This document shows, piece by piece, positions 17,201-26,302 of a DNA stretch of 64,000 bases. The position numbers and the translations under genes were made by a program. The notes under the pieces were generated by a model, which did no database searches, had not been told where the DNA came from, and saw nothing but the letters and a program-made list of their open reading frames with translations. The DNA lies in assembly GCA_016705125.1 (NCBI GenBank), contig JADIYW010000028.1, positions 1 through 64,000 on the forward strand. The letters are read 5' to 3'. Numbering within the stretch: position 1 is the stretch's first letter; each line of letters starts with the position of its first letter. Origin of the DNA: Bacteroidota bacterium. Lineage in GTDB: Bacteria; Bacteroidota; Bacteroidia; Chitinophagales; JADIYW01.

Positions 17201-17771
17201 TACGGAAATGAAAACGCGTTATGATTTTATAATAGAGCAAAGAGACGATTTGATAAAAGCCAAGGAGAGTTTAATGGCGACTATTAACGAAATAGAAACC
17301 ACTGCAAAGGCACAATTTATGGAAACATTTACTAAAGTGCGTGAAAATTTCATATTGGTTTTCAGAAGTATGTTTACCCAAGACGACAATTGCGACTTGG
17401 TTTTGGAGAATGAAAACGACCCTTTAGAATCTGATATAGATATCATTGCCAAACCAAAAGGCAAGCGACCACAAAGTATAAATCAGCTTTCGGGTGGTGA
17501 AAAAACACTTACTGCGCTCAGTCTTTTATTTGGATTATACTTATACAAACCAGCTCCATTTTGTATTTTAGATGAGGTAGATGCGCCATTGGATGACGCG
17601 AACATCAAAAAATTCAATGATGCAATTAGGAGTTTTAGCGATAGAAGTCAATTTATAATTGTAACACATAACAAAATGACGATGGCATCCGTAGATGCAA
17701 TTTATGGCGTTACTATGGTACAAAAAGGCATTTCTAGAGTAGTGCCGGTCGATTTTTCAAATTTGAATTAA
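14229..17771 (+). CDS. smc: chromosome segregation protein SMC
   Basis: A 1180-residue SMC ATPase, the core of bacterial condensin, which organises and separates daughter chromosomes. The N-terminal head carries Walker A 'GPNGCGKS' (residues 31-38). Long coiled coils span ~165-500 and ~670-1010, with the hinge between them (about 515-660). The C-terminal head has the signature 'LSGGEKTLTALSLLF' and Walker B 'FCILDEVDAPLDDAN'. Full-length and intact. Confidence 0.96.
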   Translation: MRLKSLEIRGFKSFAEKTVINFDNDITGVVGPNGCGKSNVVDSIRWVLGEQKAKMLRLEKMDNIIFNGTKEKQASNFAEVSLTLDNTRNLLPTEFTSVTISRIIQRDGDSEYRLNGVTCRLKDIKDLFLDTGIGFDSYSIIELKMIDEILNDVDKARRRLIEQAAGVSKYKSRKRETMLKLDSTEADLNRVEDLLAEIEKNLKALEKQAAQARRYKKIKEEYKELSIQVAKYDLKEINDAYENIKIEIRAEEDKKLAIETTIKQMEAELLRERKLIIDKEKSLSEQQKVLNNFIATIQEKEGDKRVLEQKINFLSERLKNLHSQIELSKNLIASLENELYSSIKDHDGLDTKIQVLEVEVAEMKLKVENQRAQNLELRTNLESKRNSYLQFRQQLHEVEKNIAIKEANKESLKKNIQRNLFEKEERLKQVELLQNEVDTMDKNVRTQRSLLESLREKEEINEQNIENLTKQIDDIRQGMNVSNRALDSKNHEYKLTKNMIDSLEGFPESIKYLKKQAAWLKDAPLLSDIISSEDKYKVAIETVLQPYLNHYIVENEQQAFDSINLLHNSSKGKASFFVLDYFKKIKTKKSAEKIEGAIAIGDLIDVSDKYKMLFSFLLDQVFVVAEDQMDQISGNEQSQDNFILIAENGKILRSSYQISGGAVGLFEGKRLGRQKNLEKLDEEIKKLEEESVASKKDLQTKQSSLEQLKINSFKKVIERENYALQNLEKELVSKKSRIDNYRELVEKSHSQDAVQEQNLILIEEELAIFKTQLDRVSIDSNANKNEMDGLENLFKSASETYNRISAEFNSQHIILIQEKNKLQSLLQGQKYRETKLKETQDNLSKYNSEQSLAATELAEIKQKISVLETQLIQDYLKRDEQKSSMSDSEGDYFLQKERIDKFDENIRERGKMVHQSELNIQMKKDQLNDLKLKLNILKERFSIEFRVALDDIMDNLNLPDISKLELENQISKVRNRIDNFGDVNPMAEEAYTEMKTRYDFIIEQRDDLIKAKESLMATINEIETTAKAQFMETFTKVRENFILVFRSMFTQDDNCDLVLENENDPLESDIDIIAKPKGKRPQSINQLSGGEKTLTALSLLFGLYLYKPAPFCILDEVDAPLDDANIKKFNDAIRSFSDRSQFIIVTHNKMTMASVDAIYGVTMVQKGISRVVPVDFSNLN

Positions 17772-17794
17772 ATTTTTCGGCATACCTTTACATA

Positions 17795-18466
17795 ATGGAC
17801 AAAAGGCAATTATTTATTTCAGATGTATGCGACACTTTGTATTTTTCAAATACGACTTTTGATTTCCTCCGTTTTTTTGCTCAAAAAGAAAAAAAAGGGC
17901 AGTTTTGGTTAACGCTTATTGGTTCAAAAAAATCGCCCATTAACTGGCTGGCTTACTTATTTACCAAATTTTTAAAAAATGATTATTATAGAATCTGGGC
18001 TGTCAAATTGCTTAAAAATACGAGCAAGGAAACCATAGATGCTTATGCAAAGGAATTTGTAAGCACTTATTTGTCCGACAAGAAAATAAACCCAAGTTTT
18101 GAAATCCTTGAAGCAGCACAGAAAAAAGGCGCAGAGGTCGTTTTGGCTAGTTCAAGTCTGACACCAATTATAGCAATAATTGCGGCACAATTTGATTGTA
18201 AATACTATGGCAGCAATTTGCTATTTGACAAAAATGGACATTGCCAAGGAAAGTTAGAAAGGGAAATTACAGGCAAGAAAATTTCTTTTTTTAAGGATAT
18301 AAATCGTGATGAGTATGCAGAAATAATTGTAATGACGGATAATTTTTCGGATTATTCATTGGCAGAATGGGCAGATAAAAAAATAATAGTGGTTTATAAT
18401 AATGCAAATAAAGCATTTTGGCAAAAATTAAATCCTACATTTATATCCTTAAGTAAAAATCAGTAA
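17795..18466 (+). CDS. HAD-superfamily hydrolase-like protein
   Basis: A 223-residue HAD-IB (SerB-like) fold. Motif I reads 'SDVCDTLY': the nucleophile Asp10 is present, but the usual acid/base Asp two residues later is Cys12. Motif II is in 'VVLASSSLTP' and motif IV is 'MTDNFSDYSLA'. The altered motif I means phosphatase activity is uncertain. It is followed 3 bases later by a UbiA-like membrane protein; HAD phosphatases and UbiA prenyltransferases often occur together, which suggests a polyprenyl-linked substrate, but this is inference. Confidence 0.75.
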   Translation: MDKRQLFISDVCDTLYFSNTTFDFLRFFAQKEKKGQFWLTLIGSKKSPINWLAYLFTKFLKNDYYRIWAVKLLKNTSKETIDAYAKEFVSTYLSDKKINPSFEILEAAQKKGAEVVLASSSLTPIIAIIAAQFDCKYYGSNLLFDKNGHCQGKLEREITGKKISFFKDINRDEYAEIIVMTDNFSDYSLAEWADKKIIVVYNNANKAFWQKLNPTFISLSKNQ

Positions 18467-18469
18467 AAG

Positions 18470-19225
18470 ATGATAAAATTTCTGCTACCATTTTCCTATT
18501 TTTATTTTAGCAGGGTAAAATCTTTAATGGGATTGATTTTTCTGCTTAGCTGGGAAATTATTCCAAATTTGATTATCCTAATCGTTTTAAATCAATCAGG
18601 GCTGAATGAAGGCTTGCTTTCTTTTGTAAAAGGTTATATCGTATTTATTTCATTCTATGAATTAGGCTATATCATGAATGATACGTTTAGCTTAAAAAAT
18701 GAAAAGGATGGTCGGCAACGATTAGGCACTTTTGAACCTAGCAAAGTACAAACCTTTTTGATGATTGCTTTGAGGTTAATCATCTTTTTAGGTGTTTCAT
18801 GGTATGCAGGATTTTGGAAAATGGCCTTATTTTATTATTTTTATATTGCCTTGGGTTTAATATTTACCTTACACAATTTATTAAAAAACAAGGACTTAAA
18901 AGTAATCACCTTTGTAAACCTCGCTTTACTCCGATTTTTTGCGCCATGTATTTTCTTTATTAAGTCCTATTTATTTGTACAACTTTTGTATCCAGTTTTA
19001 ATGTTCTATGTGCTTTACAGAACCTTAAGTTATATGGACAGCAAAGGCATTTTGAATATGAAGTCGAAAGAAAGTGATTTGTTTAAATTTGCTTATTATG
19101 CCCTTTTCTTAGGTTTAAGTATATTGATTTCATTGGCTAACCAACATTTTTTACCTATTTATGCAAATGTTTATTTTTTGTTTTGGACAATTGGACTAAT
19201 TGCATTTAGAAAAGTATTTAAATAG
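18470..19225 (+). CDS. polytopic membrane protein, UbiA-prenyltransferase-like
   Basis: A 251-residue protein with about seven hydrophobic helices. The segment 'YELGYIMNDTFSLKNEKDG' sits where UbiA enzymes have NDxxDxxxD, but the second and third Asp are Ser and Glu, so the motif is degenerate. The later 'YMDSKGILNMKSKESD' may correspond to the second Asp-rich loop. I therefore give UbiA-like as the best guess only. Probably an operon with the HAD gene. Confidence 0.55.
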   Translation: MIKFLLPFSYFYFSRVKSLMGLIFLLSWEIIPNLIILIVLNQSGLNEGLLSFVKGYIVFISFYELGYIMNDTFSLKNEKDGRQRLGTFEPSKVQTFLMIALRLIIFLGVSWYAGFWKMALFYYFYIALGLIFTLHNLLKNKDLKVITFVNLALLRFFAPCIFFIKSYLFVQLLYPVLMFYVLYRTLSYMDSKGILNMKSKESDLFKFAYYALFLGLSILISLANQHFLPIYANVYFLFWTIGLIAFRKVFK

Positions 19226-19235
19226 AATTATTTTA

Positions 19236-19278
19236 CCCCCCCCCCCCCCCCCCCCCCCCCCCCACCCCCCCCCCCCCC
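19236..19278. repeat. poly-C/poly-G homopolymer tract
   Basis: 28 C, one A, then 14 C, between the stops of two convergent genes, followed by further homopolymer runs (A9, C8, T7, A8) up to 19331. Nothing else in the window resembles it. It may be a sequencing or assembly artefact, or a real G-rich structure on the minus strand. The last codons of the minus-strand gene lie next to it and may be affected. Confidence 0.9.
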
Positions 19279-19321
19279 TATTTTTAATTAAAAAAAAATA
19301 AACCCCCCCCACAAAATTTTT

Positions 19322-20941
19322 TTAAAAAAAACCCTTTTTCTTCCTCACCATTTCTCCCAATATATTTTTGTTCAAAATAGCCGAAGCCGTTATAACACCA
19401 CTTATAAGGGCACCACCAATTCCAACACTCACTATATCCTGACCTGTCAGGTAGAGGTTTTTGAATGGCGACTTTGGACGTAAGAATTTTTGATCAAATC
19501 GTTCAGGAGTATGGTCTAATCCATAAATTTCACCATTGGTATAACTACAAAAATTCTTTGTTGTAAGCGGCGATGAAAGCTCATAAAATGCGATTTTTCC
19601 TTTCAGTTGTGGTTCTACTTTAAACAAATGCGTTAATAATCGTTGAGCCAATTGTTCCTTAAACGCATCATACTCCTCTCCTCTTTTTTTCCATCTTGTA
19701 CCCTCCCACTTTTCAAACCATTTATAAGGCGAAATAGTTATAATTTCAATAGTGGCTCTACCTGGATATTTATCCAAAAATTTAGGGTCTTTGGCAGACG
19801 GAAACGAAATATAAACCACAGGAAATTCGTTATTTACATCCATTTCAAAATCAGCTACCGCTTTATCATGGTCGATTCCACAGGGATAAATCCAATAGTT
19901 TGCCTTTTGCAATCCTAATTGTTCGGCAGTTTCTTCTAATCCAATATACAAACTAATATGACTGGCAGATGCTTTCAACTTTTTCAAATCATTCAAAAAA
20001 GGAATTTGCTGCTGATCCTGTTTACTTATCAAATGATTATACGTAATTTCGGCACCTGTTCCACTAATTATAAGTGGTGCTTTTATTTCCTTTCCATCTT
20101 TTAGTTTTACGCCTACTGCTTTATCTCCATTTTCAATCAAAATTTCAGTAACACTTGCATTTATATAAATATCGCCTCCATTTTTTAGAATTGAAGGAGC
20201 AATTGTTTCAAATATCTCACCCGATCCACCGATTGGATATGCTCCACCATTTAGATAATGCTTAGCAACTACAGCATGTATTGCAAAACTACTTTGGGCT
20301 GGAGGCATTCCATAATCACCAAATTGCGCTGAAAGTACAGCAATAAGTGTTTTATTATCTGTTAATGATTGTAACACCTCAAGGGTAGTTCTTTTGTAGA
20401 AAGTTGACAATTTTCGCCTTAAAAATGAGCCTGCAATTTTTGCCACAAAATTTGGTAATGCTTTCTCTAAGTAATAATTCTTACCTGCAGCACTTGCCTC
20501 AAATAATAAACTAACATATTTATCTATGGCTATGGCGTCTTTTTCAGTTGGAAAATACAATTTCATTCTTTCTTTGAAATTGGAAACGCCTTTAACAAAT
20601 TCGTATTCTTTGCCTTCTATTACTATTCTGTCGTAAACTTCGCCCATATCTTCCCAAAGCAAATTACCGTCTGTAATATCATCAAACAAAATTTTAAGTA
20701 AAGTCCCTTCCTTATTTACCTCGCCTACATAATGCAAACCGACGTCCCATTCATAATCATTTCGAGTGAAGGTATGCGTGAAACCACCTGGTGTATAATG
20801 TTTTTCTAAAACAAGTACTTTTTTTCCTGCTCTAGCTAAAAGTGAAGCAGTAGTTAAACTACCCAATCCCGAACCAATACAAATGGCATCATATTGCTTT
20901 TCAATTTTGGGGTTTTGTTTATATGATATGTATTTTTTCAA
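19322..20941 (-). CDS. FAD-dependent oxidoreductase, CrtI/retinol-saturase-like
   Basis: A 539-residue flavoprotein. The N-terminal Rossmann motif 'AICIGSGLGSLTTASLLARA' is followed by 'VLVLEKHYTPGGFTHTFTR', the phytoene-desaturase-family FAD segment. The C-terminal 'NLYLTGQDIVSVGIGGALIS' closes the FAD site. Relatives desaturate or saturate carotenoids and retinoids; the substrate here cannot be read. No carotenoid synthase is nearby. The last residues (RKKKGFF) abut a low-complexity region and could be misread. Confidence 0.82.
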   Translation of the reverse strand: MKKYISYKQNPKIEKQYDAICIGSGLGSLTTASLLARAGKKVLVLEKHYTPGGFTHTFTRNDYEWDVGLHYVGEVNKEGTLLKILFDDITDGNLLWEDMGEVYDRIVIEGKEYEFVKGVSNFKERMKLYFPTEKDAIAIDKYVSLLFEASAAGKNYYLEKALPNFVAKIAGSFLRRKLSTFYKRTTLEVLQSLTDNKTLIAVLSAQFGDYGMPPAQSSFAIHAVVAKHYLNGGAYPIGGSGEIFETIAPSILKNGGDIYINASVTEILIENGDKAVGVKLKDGKEIKAPLIISGTGAEITYNHLISKQDQQQIPFLNDLKKLKASASHISLYIGLEETAEQLGLQKANYWIYPCGIDHDKAVADFEMDVNNEFPVVYISFPSAKDPKFLDKYPGRATIEIITISPYKWFEKWEGTRWKKRGEEYDAFKEQLAQRLLTHLFKVEPQLKGKIAFYELSSPLTTKNFCSYTNGEIYGLDHTPERFDQKFLRPKSPFKNLYLTGQDIVSVGIGGALISGVITASAILNKNILGEMVRKKKGFF

Positions 20942-20968
20942 AATATAATTTTAAATACCATTCTAAAT

Positions 20969-23617
20969 TTAGTTAGCACGCACAAAAGGAGCCGAATAGG
21001 ACTTATTTTCACTATTAATTTGCAATAAATACAAACCAACTGGCAATGATTTTACGCTAATTTTATTTGAATACAAATCTTCATCATGCAATATTTTCAC
21101 AACTTTCCCCGAAACGTCTAATATAAAAGCAGTTTCGATTTTTGAATTTTCTTTTATACCCAAAAACTGAATGAAGTCGGAAGATGGATTAGGAAAAACG
21201 CTCAATTTAATGTTTTTCTCTTGCTGGTTTATACCTGAAATTGCTTTTTTCCCTTTAATCGAATAAATATTATACTTGATTTCTGTCCATGGATTTTCGC
21301 CTATACTTTTAATCGTAATATTTATAGTTGATTTATTTTTGGTAAAAATTGCAGGAATCATAAAAAATTCTTCGCGCAAACTAATGAATTTATTTTGTCC
21401 TCCTGCATACCAAATACCCACTTTTAAACCGTCAACCCATACTTCAGCAGATTGATTAAGAACAGTATAATCAAAAACACGTTGTAACCTAACGCCCAAA
21501 TTATCGTTAGCAATTTGAACCATAAAATTAGATGAATCATTCACTTGGCTTACTGTAAAATCATACTTTATATTATCATCATCACCTTCAAATGAACCAT
21601 TTATGGGATATTCAAAAAGTCCATTACCAATATAATTGTGTGCAACCTTTTCATCTGTATTTGCAATATTAAAACTATCTGATAAAACCATTTTAGTTGA
21701 ATCCCTAACATAAAAAAATGCAACAGAATTATAATCTACATTCCAATTATTAAACTCACCATGTTCTTGATTAAAACTTCCATTCATCAAAAAATTTAAA
21801 GGGTCTGTAATTTGAAAACGATACATCGACCGGTGTTCACCAAATTGAGATGAAAGTCCAGAAAACGGTTTATTATATGTACCATTGTAAAAATAAAAAC
21901 CACCATTAAAATAATCTTCCGTGCCAGTACCGTGTATAGCAGGCGTTTTGTTATTATCAATTAAAAATCGTTCATCGCCTTCTAACCAAAAGAAACTTTC
22001 TGGATTTCTTGCTTCCAAAACTATTCCTAAAAACTTGCCCCATCCATTAATATTGGCATAATTATAATCGAAACTATCTACAGTAGGTGTATTTTTCCAT
22101 TCAATTTTGAACTTTCCAGTTTGTTCAAAATCATAATTACTATTTTTTGTGGCAACAATAAATTTTAAATTATTTACACTTTCAATTCCTTTATTTTCGA
22201 TATAAATCTTACAGTTCTTTTCAAAAGGCATCGACCAAAATGCATACATTTCATGCAAGTCATTTATGCCTACAGGAACAGACTTAATATTTACAGCATC
22301 CAATGTCCCTAATCCAAAAAAGTAACCTATAGGACAATTTACACTTGGAATTGCTTCATCGTCCCAAACAATTTTAACAAATGTATTTTTTAAAATCGCT
22401 TCATTTTTAATCCTAATTTTTTCAGGTGTTATTTGCTTTTTAATTGACACCCTATTCCAACGTTCATCCGTAATTACATAGTTATGGGCTTGTTCATCCA
22501 AAACATTTCCAATATCCAAGGAATCGGTCGTTGTTTCGTTACTTTTCACCCAATAATAAAACTCATTGAACGGATTTCCACCAGCCTCATCAACTATTCT
22601 TATCGTAATTTTTGATTTACCATTAAAGTAAATCTTTGGAATTTTTATAGTAGCGATATCAAATTTTTTAATATTATTATATCCAAGGGATGTCCAGCTT
22701 CCTAACAATAAATTATCTACAAAAACTACCCCTTTTTGATTACCCGATTGATAGTCGTATCGTCTTATTAACAAAATGGAATCAGCCGAACCATTTATCT
22801 TAACAGTAAACTTGGAAGAACCCTTATATGCCCGACCGTCATCAGTAATGAATAATTCATCGTTCGAAAAATCCAATGCTGGTAAACTTAATCTAATTTC
22901 TTCGATAGATTTAGGACCTTCGTTATCATAAACTAGTTTTGATTCACTTGACAATAAATCAAATTCTTGAGTAGCATAATTATAAGAGCTCGTATCCTTA
23001 GGATTGCGACCATTAGGGCTCATTAAGTTGTTAAGCTGGGTCAAATCTGTGTTTAAATCAAAGGTTTGATTACTTGAATCAGGCATAAACTTTCTGTACC
23101 CAAATTGATAATAAAGTGTACTATCAAGCGTAATGGTTACCTTCACGGCCGATTGAAATGGAATAGGTAAATAGCTAAAATAACCACCACTAGCAGAGTT
23201 AAAATCTTCTGAAATCGGTGCATTATAAGGTGCTATTTCTTGGCGAAAAAAAGTATAATACGGCAAGTCGATTGAAGGCAATAATTCACCGTCAAAATAA
23301 AAACGTAAATGAGCGGCGCTATCAATCCAGGTCATCCATATCCTATCGATTATACCTGGCCCTTTTATTTCAGTCAATACATACTCTCGTGTTGTATCAC
23401 CTGCTACAGCATTTGCTTGCTCATACAAAAAATTACCGCTTGCATAGCCGTCTCTATTCCGTCCTTGAGGGTCGTGGCTATCATCCATAAATGACAAATC
23501 ATCTATTTTAAGAATAGGCAATTGTTCTAGTATCTTACTATAATCAGTTTGACCAATGGAAACTTTTATTACAAAAGATAAAAATAATAATAAGTAGTTT
23601 TTTTTATTCACTTTCAT
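20969..23617 (-). CDS. secreted DUF2961 (GH172-like) protein with T9SS sorting domain
   Basis: An 882-residue exported protein: a signal peptide (residues 1-22), then the DUF2961 fold ('DRIWMTWIDSAAHLRFYFDG', 'FSYLPIPFQSAVKVT') and 'HGTGTEDYFNGGFYFYN', the family hallmark. DUF2961 is the basis of glycoside hydrolase family 172 (fructo/arabinofuranosidases). The C-terminal ~80 residues ('LSVFPNPSSDFIQF ... LPVGLYLLQI') are a type A T9SS sorting domain, so it is exported and probably surface-attached. The likely substrate is an exopolysaccharide. The gap to the DUF2804 gene is 24 bases. Confidence 0.85.
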   Translation of the reverse strand: MKVNKKNYLLLFLSFVIKVSIGQTDYSKILEQLPILKIDDLSFMDDSHDPQGRNRDGYASGNFLYEQANAVAGDTTREYVLTEIKGPGIIDRIWMTWIDSAAHLRFYFDGELLPSIDLPYYTFFRQEIAPYNAPISEDFNSASGGYFSYLPIPFQSAVKVTITLDSTLYYQFGYRKFMPDSSNQTFDLNTDLTQLNNLMSPNGRNPKDTSSYNYATQEFDLLSSESKLVYDNEGPKSIEEIRLSLPALDFSNDELFITDDGRAYKGSSKFTVKINGSADSILLIRRYDYQSGNQKGVVFVDNLLLGSWTSLGYNNIKKFDIATIKIPKIYFNGKSKITIRIVDEAGGNPFNEFYYWVKSNETTTDSLDIGNVLDEQAHNYVITDERWNRVSIKKQITPEKIRIKNEAILKNTFVKIVWDDEAIPSVNCPIGYFFGLGTLDAVNIKSVPVGINDLHEMYAFWSMPFEKNCKIYIENKGIESVNNLKFIVATKNSNYDFEQTGKFKIEWKNTPTVDSFDYNYANINGWGKFLGIVLEARNPESFFWLEGDERFLIDNNKTPAIHGTGTEDYFNGGFYFYNGTYNKPFSGLSSQFGEHRSMYRFQITDPLNFLMNGSFNQEHGEFNNWNVDYNSVAFFYVRDSTKMVLSDSFNIANTDEKVAHNYIGNGLFEYPINGSFEGDDDNIKYDFTVSQVNDSSNFMVQIANDNLGVRLQRVFDYTVLNQSAEVWVDGLKVGIWYAGGQNKFISLREEFFMIPAIFTKNKSTINITIKSIGENPWTEIKYNIYSIKGKKAISGINQQEKNIKLSVFPNPSSDFIQFLGIKENSKIETAFILDVSGKVVKILHDEDLYSNKISVKSLPVGLYLLQINSENKSYSAPFVRAN

Positions 23618-23641
23618 TTTTTTTAGGGATTAATAATTTTA

Positions 23642-24613
23642 TTACCACACAGCTAAATGGTCTTCAACAACACCATTTCCAGTAAATTTTTCGGTTTTTC
23701 CATTTATTTTTATACTGCCAGAAAACACTCCATAAGGTTGGGTAAATTGGCTTTTAAGTGCAATAAGATTCAAATTTTCAGCCCTTGCTCCTTGAGGCAC
23801 AAAATCTAGAAGTAAGCAATCTTCTTTGGTTTTTATATGCCATGGCGTTTTATCATAAGGCATTTTTTTTTCAAATATTACATCTGATAAAATATGTCGT
23901 TCTCCATCCAACCAAACAGCATTTTCCATATTCGCATTGTGCTGATTTACAATGTTAATGGCAATTTCTATTCCAGATTTAGTTTTTCCTACCATGGAAG
24001 CCCAATTCCATATGGTTTTATTCGGTGGATAACCCTTTGAAAAGTCAATTCCACCAGAATTTCCATCAGATAAAAAAGTTTCCTTTTTATAAATTAGTTT
24101 CACATTTGATGGCAATAACAGATTTTTATAGGTGAAATTAAAAGGTCTTCCTTCCGATGGACACACAAAACTCAATCCATTGGTATTGTTTTCTGTTTCA
24201 ATATTTAAATCAAATTTTCCCTTATAGGCAATTTCGATTTTATTGTTTTTTGTTGCAATTTTAAATTTTCCCAACTCCCAATTATCATACAAATTAGGGT
24301 CAAATTTTTCTCCAAAACCAAAAGGCAATGTTATTTTATCCTCTACAAATAAATCTTTAGAAGGAATATAAAAATAGGCAAAAGCAGTAGCAACGTAGCC
24401 AGCATCTACAACTGCAATTCCAGTATACAAATCAGGAGCAAACGAGCCGAAATAAATCCAACACTTACGCTGGCTGCGCCTTCGTTTTGGAAAAAATCCC
24501 TCTACATCCCAAAAGGAAGTTCGAGTATCTTCTATAAGCCCATCATAAATACCAAATGGAATCACTTTTCCATTTTTGAGTAATGCCTTTTGTGGTTCAA
24601 GAATTGATTTCAT
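23642..24613 (-). CDS. DUF2804 family protein
   Basis: A 323-residue cytoplasmic protein matching DUF2804 by its conserved pieces 'RRRSQRKCWIYFGSFAPDL' and 'NWASMVGKTKSGIEIAINI', ending 'GVVEDHLAVW'. The family is beta-rich and lipocalin-like with no established activity. It lies 24 bases after glpD and 24 bases before the GH172-like gene, so the three probably form one operon. The role is unknown. Confidence 0.75.
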   Translation of the reverse strand: MKSILEPQKALLKNGKVIPFGIYDGLIEDTRTSFWDVEGFFPKRRRSQRKCWIYFGSFAPDLYTGIAVVDAGYVATAFAYFYIPSKDLFVEDKITLPFGFGEKFDPNLYDNWELGKFKIATKNNKIEIAYKGKFDLNIETENNTNGLSFVCPSEGRPFNFTYKNLLLPSNVKLIYKKETFLSDGNSGGIDFSKGYPPNKTIWNWASMVGKTKSGIEIAINIVNQHNANMENAVWLDGERHILSDVIFEKKMPYDKTPWHIKTKEDCLLLDFVPQGARAENLNLIALKSQFTQPYGVFSGSIKINGKTEKFTGNGVVEDHLAVW

Positions 24614-24637
24614 AAAGTGAAAATAGGAAAAAATGAA

Positions 24638-26275
24638 TTAAAAATTCATAACTCCTTTATATTCTACTTCAAATTCTGCATTAAATTTTTCATTTACATC
24701 CGAAGGAAATTCCAATTCAGCAGCAAATTGTGCCTTTACTTCATCTTTAATAGCTTCAATATGTGGTCTTTCGAAATACAATCTACCTGTTCGTCGAATA
24801 AAAAAATCACTTAAACTAATTGTCATTTCATCGTTTATACAATAATCTACCTCCGCTTTCAAAAGACTATTTTCGGTGTGGTGAAATTTATTGATTGCGG
24901 AGATTAATATTTTTTCTGTATTCGACCCGTATTTATTTACCAAATCGGTAATCTGATTTTCATTAAAAGTATTAAATCGAATCACTAAATCTTGGATTAA
25001 TTTTTCTACACCACTTACTCCATTTATACCTGCACCGCCACTTAAAGGAATATTTTTGGTATGGCATTTTAAAAACTTTCGACCTGTTTTTTTGGAAATA
25101 TTTTTACATGCAACATTTAAAGACCGCTCTGCCATTTTCCTAAATCCAGTTAATTTACCACCTGCAATAGAAATTAAACCTGAAGTAGAAATAAATATTT
25201 CGTCTTTTCTAGATAAATCCGATGGTGATTTTCCGTCTTCATGTATCAAAGGCCGCAAACCTGCCCAAGAAGATATTACATCTTCCTTGGTTAAAGAAAC
25301 AGAAGGAAACATAAAATTAGTAGCTTCTAAAATATAGACTACATCTTCTTTTGTAGCAAATGGAAAATCAATATCCTCCTTATAATTAGTATCAGTAGTG
25401 CCCAAATAAACAATATTTCCTCTCGGAATGGCAAACATCATTCGACCATCCTTTGTAATATCAAAATAAACAGATTCCTTAATAGGCAATTTACTTTTTT
25501 CTACAACTATATGAACTCCTTTTGTTAGGTGCAATCTTTTTCCTTTAAGCGAGTTGTCAATTTTTCGGATGGTATCCACCCAAGGCCCACACGCATTTAT
25601 CGTTTGTTTGGCTTTAATGGTATGCATTTGTTGGCTTATGTCATCCAAGAATTGAGCACCAACCACTTTCCCATTTTCGTATAATAACTCTTTACAAGGA
25701 GCATAATTTAGACAAATAGCTCCTTTTTCTACGGCAGTTTTCATCACCTCAATTACCAAACGGGAATCATCTGATCTGTATTCAATATAAACGCCGCCAC
25801 CTTTCAAAATGTCTTCTCGCAACAATGGCTCTTGCTCCAAAGTTTCAGATTTTGAAAGCATATATCTTCTTTCATCTGATTTTACTCCTGCCAAAAAATC
25901 GTAAACAAATAAGCCAAGAGATGTTGATTTTTTACCCAAAGAGCCGCCTTCAATGATGGGCAAAAGCATTTTTTCGGGAATAACAATATGAGGAGCATTA
26001 TTGTGTAAAATGGCTCTTTCCTGCCCCACTTCTCTTACTATGCCAAATTCTAACTGCTTTAAATACCGCAATCCTCCATGAATTAGCTTTGTGGATCGAC
26101 TACTGGTACCAGAACCGAAATCGGATTTTTCGATAAGTCCAACCTTTAAGCCCCGAGAAATGGCATCTAATGCGATGCCTGCACCAGTGATACCACCGCC
26201 GATTACCAATAAATCAAGTTCTTCATTCGTCAAACTCGAAATGTATTCTTTTCTTTTTGTTGCTGAAAATGCCAT
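24638..26275 (-). CDS. glpD: aerobic glycerol-3-phosphate dehydrogenase
   Basis: A FAD enzyme oxidising sn-glycerol 3-phosphate to dihydroxyacetone phosphate at the inner membrane, feeding electrons to quinone. Motifs: 'LDLLVIGGGITGAGIALDA' (FAD dinucleotide fold), 'SSRSTKLIHGGLRYL' (GlpD signature) and 'SIAGGKLTGFRKMAE'. I start at the ATG at 26275 (545 aa); the longer frame uses a GTG at 26302 and adds an unlikely nine residues. First gene of the minus-strand glpD-DUF2804-GH172 run. Confidence 0.92.
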   Translation of the reverse strand: MAFSATKRKEYISSLTNEELDLLVIGGGITGAGIALDAISRGLKVGLIEKSDFGSGTSSRSTKLIHGGLRYLKQLEFGIVREVGQERAILHNNAPHIVIPEKMLLPIIEGGSLGKKSTSLGLFVYDFLAGVKSDERRYMLSKSETLEQEPLLREDILKGGGVYIEYRSDDSRLVIEVMKTAVEKGAICLNYAPCKELLYENGKVVGAQFLDDISQQMHTIKAKQTINACGPWVDTIRKIDNSLKGKRLHLTKGVHIVVEKSKLPIKESVYFDITKDGRMMFAIPRGNIVYLGTTDTNYKEDIDFPFATKEDVVYILEATNFMFPSVSLTKEDVISSWAGLRPLIHEDGKSPSDLSRKDEIFISTSGLISIAGGKLTGFRKMAERSLNVACKNISKKTGRKFLKCHTKNIPLSGGAGINGVSGVEKLIQDLVIRFNTFNENQITDLVNKYGSNTEKILISAINKFHHTENSLLKAEVDYCINDEMTISLSDFFIRRTGRLYFERPHIEAIKDEVKAQFAAELEFPSDVNEKFNAEFEVEYKGVMNF

Positions 26276-26302
26276 TATGCAAACATAGCAATCCTTTTTC
26301 AC

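Noticed and set aside
19236..19278. Phase-variable contingency tract
   Set aside because: It lies outside both reading frames and between two stops, so length changes would not switch a gene. An artefact is at least as likely.
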